This document shows positions 60,874 to 64,000 of a stretch of 64,000 nucleotides of DNA, in pieces. The stretch covers positions 189 to 64,188 of the forward strand of contig NZ_AQVB01000010.1 of the NCBI RefSeq assembly GCF_000372065.1, read 5' to 3'. The notes under the pieces were generated by a model. That model saw only the letters and a list, made by a program, of their open reading frames with translations. It was not told the DNA's origin and ran no database searches. A program made the translations under genes and the position numbers. Numbering within the stretch: position 1 is the first letter of the stretch; each line of letters opens with the position of its first letter. This DNA is from Oligella urethralis DSM 7531. GTDB lineage: Bacteria > Pseudomonadota > Gammaproteobacteria > Burkholderiales > Burkholderiaceae_B.

Positions 60874-60963
60874 CGGGCGCCTTCTCGTGCTTGAGTACAT
60901 CCTTAACTAGGGCAAGACCGCAGCCTCACCCTAGTCAAACTGGTGCTGAGCAATCGCTAGGTT

Positions 60964-62145
60964 TTAGATAATGCCGTCTTTTTTCCAGTGCGCAATTTCT
61001 GCGCTATCAAAAAAGGTCTTTAGCACCTCTTCCGTATGCTGCCCTAAGCGAGGTGGTGGGCTTTGATACTGCACCGGTGTATCGGAAAGTTTAATCGGAT
61101 TGCCTAAGACGCGCACTGGGCTATTTTCAAATGAGACTGTCATCTCACGAGCCACGGCTTGCGGCAATTGCAGGGCCTCATCAATGGTATTGATGGCACC
61201 GCAAGGCACGCCTGCCGCTTCAAATAGGCGAATCCATTCATCTCGTGATTTGCTTAAAAACACATGCTGCATCAAGGGAATCAACTCCTTGCGGTGTTGT
61301 ACGCGCAGCGGATTGGTGGCAAAACGCGCATCTTGATCCCACGCTTCAGACATCACTTGGCAGACCGCGGCAAATTGCTTGTCATTGCCACAAGCTAAGA
61401 CCATATGCTGTTGATTGGCCACTTCAAATACTTGATAAGGCACAATGCTTTGATGGGCATTGCCCAAGCGCTGAGGCGTTTTGCCATTGGCGAGGTAGTT
61501 TTGACCGATATTTGCTGTCATCGCCAAGGCGCTGTCTAGTAATGACACATCAACCTGTTGACCGCATCCGCTTTGTTCGCGTGCACGTAAGGCGGCTAAA
61601 ATCCCGATGCTAAGCTGTAAGCCGGTAAATAAATCCACCACCGCCACGCCTACCTTATGCGGCATGCCGTCGGCTGGACCAGTAATGCTCATTAAGCCGG
61701 ATAAAGCTTGAATAATATAGTCATAGCCAGGCTTATGGGCATCGGGGCCGTATTGTCCAAAACCGGTTAAGGAAGCGTAAATCAGTCGCGGATTGACGGC
61801 TTTGAGCGATTCATAGTCTAAGCCATATTTTTTTAAGCCGCCGACCTTGAAGTTTTCTACCAGAATATCGGCTTCTTGGGCCAGACGACGTATTATTGCC
61901 TGACCTTCGGGGCGACTCATATCAATGGTGAGGGATTTTTTATTACGATTAACCGTGGCAAAGTAGGCCGAAGTGCCATCTTCAAAGGTGGGCGGTGTCC
62001 ATTGGCGAGTTTCATCACCCTGAACGGGTCGCTCGATCTTTAGGACCTCAGCCCCCAAATCAGCCAGAATTTGTGTGCAGCCAGGTGCGGCCAGTACCCG
62101 TGATAAATCAAGCACTTTGATGCCAGCAAGGGCGGACGTCGTCAT
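60964..62145 (-). CDS. CaiB/BaiF CoA-transferase, probably succinyl-CoA:glutarate type
   Basis: The 393 residues are a family III CoA-transferase. KVLDLSRVLAAPGCTQILADLG opens the protein, VNRNKKSLTIDMSRPEG follows, and the catalytic Asp is in PGYDYIIQALSGLMSITG near residue 144. With glutaryl-CoA dehydrogenase next door on the same strand, the likely reaction is CoA transfer from succinyl-CoA to glutarate, as in SUGCT. That assignment rests on context. The gene is 109 bp downstream of gcdH. Confidence 0.85.
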   Translation of the reverse strand: MTTSALAGIKVLDLSRVLAAPGCTQILADLGAEVLKIERPVQGDETRQWTPPTFEDGTSAYFATVNRNKKSLTIDMSRPEGQAIIRRLAQEADILVENFKVGGLKKYGLDYESLKAVNPRLIYASLTGFGQYGPDAHKPGYDYIIQALSGLMSITGPADGMPHKVGVAVVDLFTGLQLSIGILAALRAREQSGCGQQVDVSLLDSALAMTANIGQNYLANGKTPQRLGNAHQSIVPYQVFEVANQQHMVLACGNDKQFAAVCQVMSEAWDQDARFATNPLRVQHRKELIPLMQHVFLSKSRDEWIRLFEAAGVPCGAINTIDEALQLPQAVAREMTVSFENSPVRVLGNPIKLSDTPVQYQSPPPRLGQHTEEVLKTFFDSAEIAHWKKDGII

Positions 62146-62254
62146 AATTTACTCTTAAGATAATCAACCATGCGGTGGTATAAGCTGCGCTCCTGCACTT
62201 GCCCGCGTGTTAATCACAGCTAGGGCAGGCACAGGGGCGCATAGGAGGTAGTGA

Positions 62255-63436
62255 TTAGCGCGCCGCAAAGGCTTGAATGCCTGTTTGGGCACGTCCAAGA
62301 ATCAGCGCATGCACATCATGCGTACCCTCGTAGGTGTTAACGGCTTCTAGGTTCATCACATGACGGATAACATGGAACTCATCGGATACACCGTTACCAC
62401 CGTGCATATCACGGGCGATACGAGCGATATCTAAGGCCTTACCGCAGTTATTACGTTTGATGAGGGAAATCATTTCTGGGGCAGCACGGTTTTCATCCAT
62501 TAAACGGCCCACGCGTAAAGCGGCCTGTAGCCCTAAGCTGATTTCCGTCTGCATATTAGCTAGTTTTAATTGGAATAGCTGGGTTGCCGCTAAAGGACGG
62601 TCGAATTGTTTGCGGTCTAAACTATATTGGCGGGCGGCATGCCAGCAGAATTCGGCGGCACCCATGGCACCCCAAGCAATACCGTAGCGAGCTTTATTTA
62701 AGCAGCCGAAAGGACCTTTAAGGCCACGGATATCGGGGAATGCATTTTCTTCTGGGACAAAGACATTATCCATCACGATTTCACCAGTAATGGAAGCGCG
62801 GAGGGAGAATTTGCCCTCAATCTTAGGCGCAGATAGGCCCTGCATGCCTTTTTCAAGGATAAAGCCGCGAATCTCGCCAGCATCGTCTTTAGCCCAAACC
62901 ACGAAAACATCAGCCACTGGGCTATTGGTAATCCACATTTTATTGCCAGTTAGCGAGTAACCGCCCTCAACCTTGCGAGCGCGAGTTTTCATGGAAGCGG
63001 GGTCGGAACCTGCATCGGGTTCAGTTAAACCGAAGCAGCCGATATACTCACCGCTGGCTAATTTAGGTAGGAACTTTTGCTTTTGCTCCTCAGTACCATA
63101 AGCCCAGATTGGGTGCATCACTAAGCTGGACTGTACGCTCATGGCCGAACGATAACCGGAGTCCACACGCTCTACTGCACGAGCAATAAGGCCATAAGAA
63201 ACATGTGACATACCGGCACAACCGTAACCGTCAATGGTTGCGCCTAATAGTCCCAACTCACCCATGCGCTTCATCAGCTCGGTATCAAAATGCTCATTGC
63301 GATTCGCTTCAAGAATACCGGGCATTAATACTTCCTGACAGAAGGTCTCTGCGCTCTCGGCGACCATACGCTCTTCTTCAGTAAGCTGCTCATCTAGTAA
63401 AAAAGGGTCTTCCCATTTAAAAGGTGCTCGTGACAT
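62255..63436 (-). CDS. gcdH: Glutaryl-CoA dehydrogenase
   Basis: This FAD enzyme oxidises and decarboxylates glutaryl-CoA to crotonyl-CoA in lysine and tryptophan breakdown. The 393 residues match GCDH well: [18 protein letters not shown], the substrate Arg region [58 protein letters not shown] and the catalytic Glu in [21 protein letters not shown]. Normal length. It is divergent from an IclR-type regulator and upstream of the CoA-transferase gene. Confidence 0.96.
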   Translation of the reverse strand: MSRAPFKWEDPFLLDEQLTEEERMVAESAETFCQEVLMPGILEANRNEHFDTELMKRMGELGLLGATIDGYGCAGMSHVSYGLIARAVERVDSGYRSAMSVQSSLVMHPIWAYGTEEQKQKFLPKLASGEYIGCFGLTEPDAGSDPASMKTRARKVEGGYSLTGNKMWITNSPVADVFVVWAKDDAGEIRGFILEKGMQGLSAPKIEGKFSLRASITGEIVMDNVFVPEENAFPDIRGLKGPFGCLNKARYGIAWGAMGAAEFCWHAARQYSLDRKQFDRPLAATQLFQLKLANMQTEISLGLQAALRVGRLMDENRAAPEMISLIKRNNCGKALDIARIARDMHGGNGVSDEFHVIRHVMNLEAVNTYEGTHDVHALILGRAQTGIQAFAAR

Positions 63437-63473
63437 AGTGTTAACTCTCCTCAGCCGGTTTAAAAAAATATAG

Positions 63474-63488
63474 TTTCGCTGTGCGAAA
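63474..63488. promoter_or_regulatory. Palindromic candidate operator between gcdH and the IclR gene
   Basis: TTTCGC-TGT-GCGAAA is a perfect 6 bp dyad with a 3 bp centre in the 113 bp divergent gap. A -10-like TATACT follows at 63496-63501 on the plus strand. IclR-family proteins bind such short dyads, so control of both genes is plausible. Confidence 0.55.
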
Positions 63489-63549
63489 TTAATGATATAC
63501 TTAGCGGAACACTAGGCTTAAATTTACTCTTTTTAAATGGTTTTGTAAA

Positions 63550-64000
63550 GTGTTAGATGAGTTATTAGCAACGATTGCGCAGAGCGAAGCGGAGCAGGAC
63601 CGTCAGTTTATTACCTCCTTGGCACGTGGGCTGGCGGTGTTATATGCCTTGCGTTTTTATAGCCATGGTATTTCGCATCAACAAATCACGGAGATGACGC
63701 AATTACCTAAGGCCACCGTCAGTCGTATATTGAATACCCTGATTAAACTGCGCTTTCTACGTAAGCATCCGGTGACCGGCTTATATGTGAGTGATATACG
63801 CCTACGTGAGTTAGGCGCCTTTGCGCTCCATAGCGATCATTTGGTGCGTGATGCCAAGCCTTTATTAATGGCGTTTGCGGAAAAGTACGAGGTCTCGGTG
63901 AGTCTGGCGGTTGAAGAGAGTGGGGAGATGCTTTACCTGGAAAGTATTCGCTCGCCTGCGCGTCTGGCTGTACAGTTGACGGTGGGATCGACGGTGCCGC
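63550..64000 (+). CDS. IclR-family transcriptional regulator (3' end outside window)
   Basis: From a GTG at 63550 the frame stays open to the window end, giving 150 residues. The N-terminal winged helix-turn-helix shows SLARGLAVLYALRFYSHGIS and ITEMTQLPKATVSRILNTLI, and the start of the effector domain shows RLRELGAFALHSDHLVRDAK and EESGEMLYLESIRSPARL. It is probably the regulator of gcdH and the CoA-transferase, with an acyl or dicarboxylate effector. The start codon is not certain; no ATG is in frame nearby. Confidence 0.85.
   Translation, partial: MLDELLATIAQSEAEQDRQFITSLARGLAVLYALRFYSHGISHQQITEMTQLPKATVSRILNTLIKLRFLRKHPVTGLYVSDIRLRELGAFALHSDHLVRDAKPLLMAFAEKYEVSVSLAVEESGEMLYLESIRSPARLAVQLTVGSTVP

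Noticed and set aside
1-64000. CRISPR arrays, tRNA or rRNA genes, riboswitches, prophage
   Set aside because: No regularly spaced repeats, cloverleaf-like sequences with CCA-type ends or rRNA landmarks were noticed, and no phage structural genes. A covariance-model search would be needed to exclude small RNAs.

Overview
The window looks like chromosomal DNA of a betaproteobacterium, most likely of the family Alcaligenaceae. An Oligella-like genus is my best guess; this is inference from gene content and a moderate G+C content judged by eye, not from a search. It starts inside tuf and ends inside an IclR-family regulator gene. I see no rRNA, tRNA or CRISPR array.

Layout. 1-1060: the 3' end of tuf and rpsJ, closed by a strong terminator. 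1223-6189: a YceI-like protein, a LysR regulator, and a NitT/TauT-type ABC importer with a Dabb-domain protein. 6485-15290: a RidA-like protein, a topB-hemN-methyltransferase run, a DUF2157/GDYXXLXY membrane protein, and smg. 15530-24460: an ArgD-like transaminase, catalase, a universal stress protein, a nicotinamidase-like hydrolase with an APH/P-loop kinase and PsiE, and a divergent heavy-metal ATPase/MerR pair. 24584-28339: a PepSY protein, a SulP transporter and RmuC. 28362-33507: the rest of the S10 operon (rplC to rpsQ), about 27.7 kb from rpsJ. 33632-41987: fabI, then a fatty-acid or aromatic-side-chain beta-oxidation cluster (acyl-CoA dehydrogenase, thiolase, AraC regulator, enoyl-CoA hydratase, acyl-CoA ligase) bracketed by two DUF2789 paralogues and two copies of a roughly 180 bp repeat. 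42090-45400: an IS3-type transposase relic, an aromatic-acid MFS transporter, a MetE-like methyltransferase and an IS-end relic. 45735-54189: a complete assimilatory sulfate reduction set, cysI-cysJ-cysN-cysD-cysH, divergent from cysG. 54203-58379: a horizontally acquired restriction-modification island. 58515-60873: a siderophore/cobalamin ABC importer whose binding protein lacks its N-terminus. 60964-64000: a glutaryl-CoA degradation pair with a divergent IclR regulator.

The most striking item is the A+T-rich island at 54203-58379. It holds a full-length homologue of the type IIS endonuclease FokI, with its PD-D-TK catalytic residues and dimer-interface Asp/Arg at the expected places, and a convergent, double-headed adenine methyltransferase of the M.FokI type. 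The island is bounded by two 41 bp direct repeats (4 mismatches) that are themselves copies of the cysG transcription terminator. Three GGATG/CATCC motifs, the FokI recognition sequence, cluster around the predicted promoter and start of the methyltransferase gene.

A second point of interest is the duplicated segment at 34454-41987. A thiolase C-terminus has decayed beside one copy, while the intergenic repeat with spaced ATGGCAG motifs has been kept in both copies. That suggests a shared operator for the AraC regulator. The third is the split of the S10 ribosomal operon, with terminators at both cut ends.
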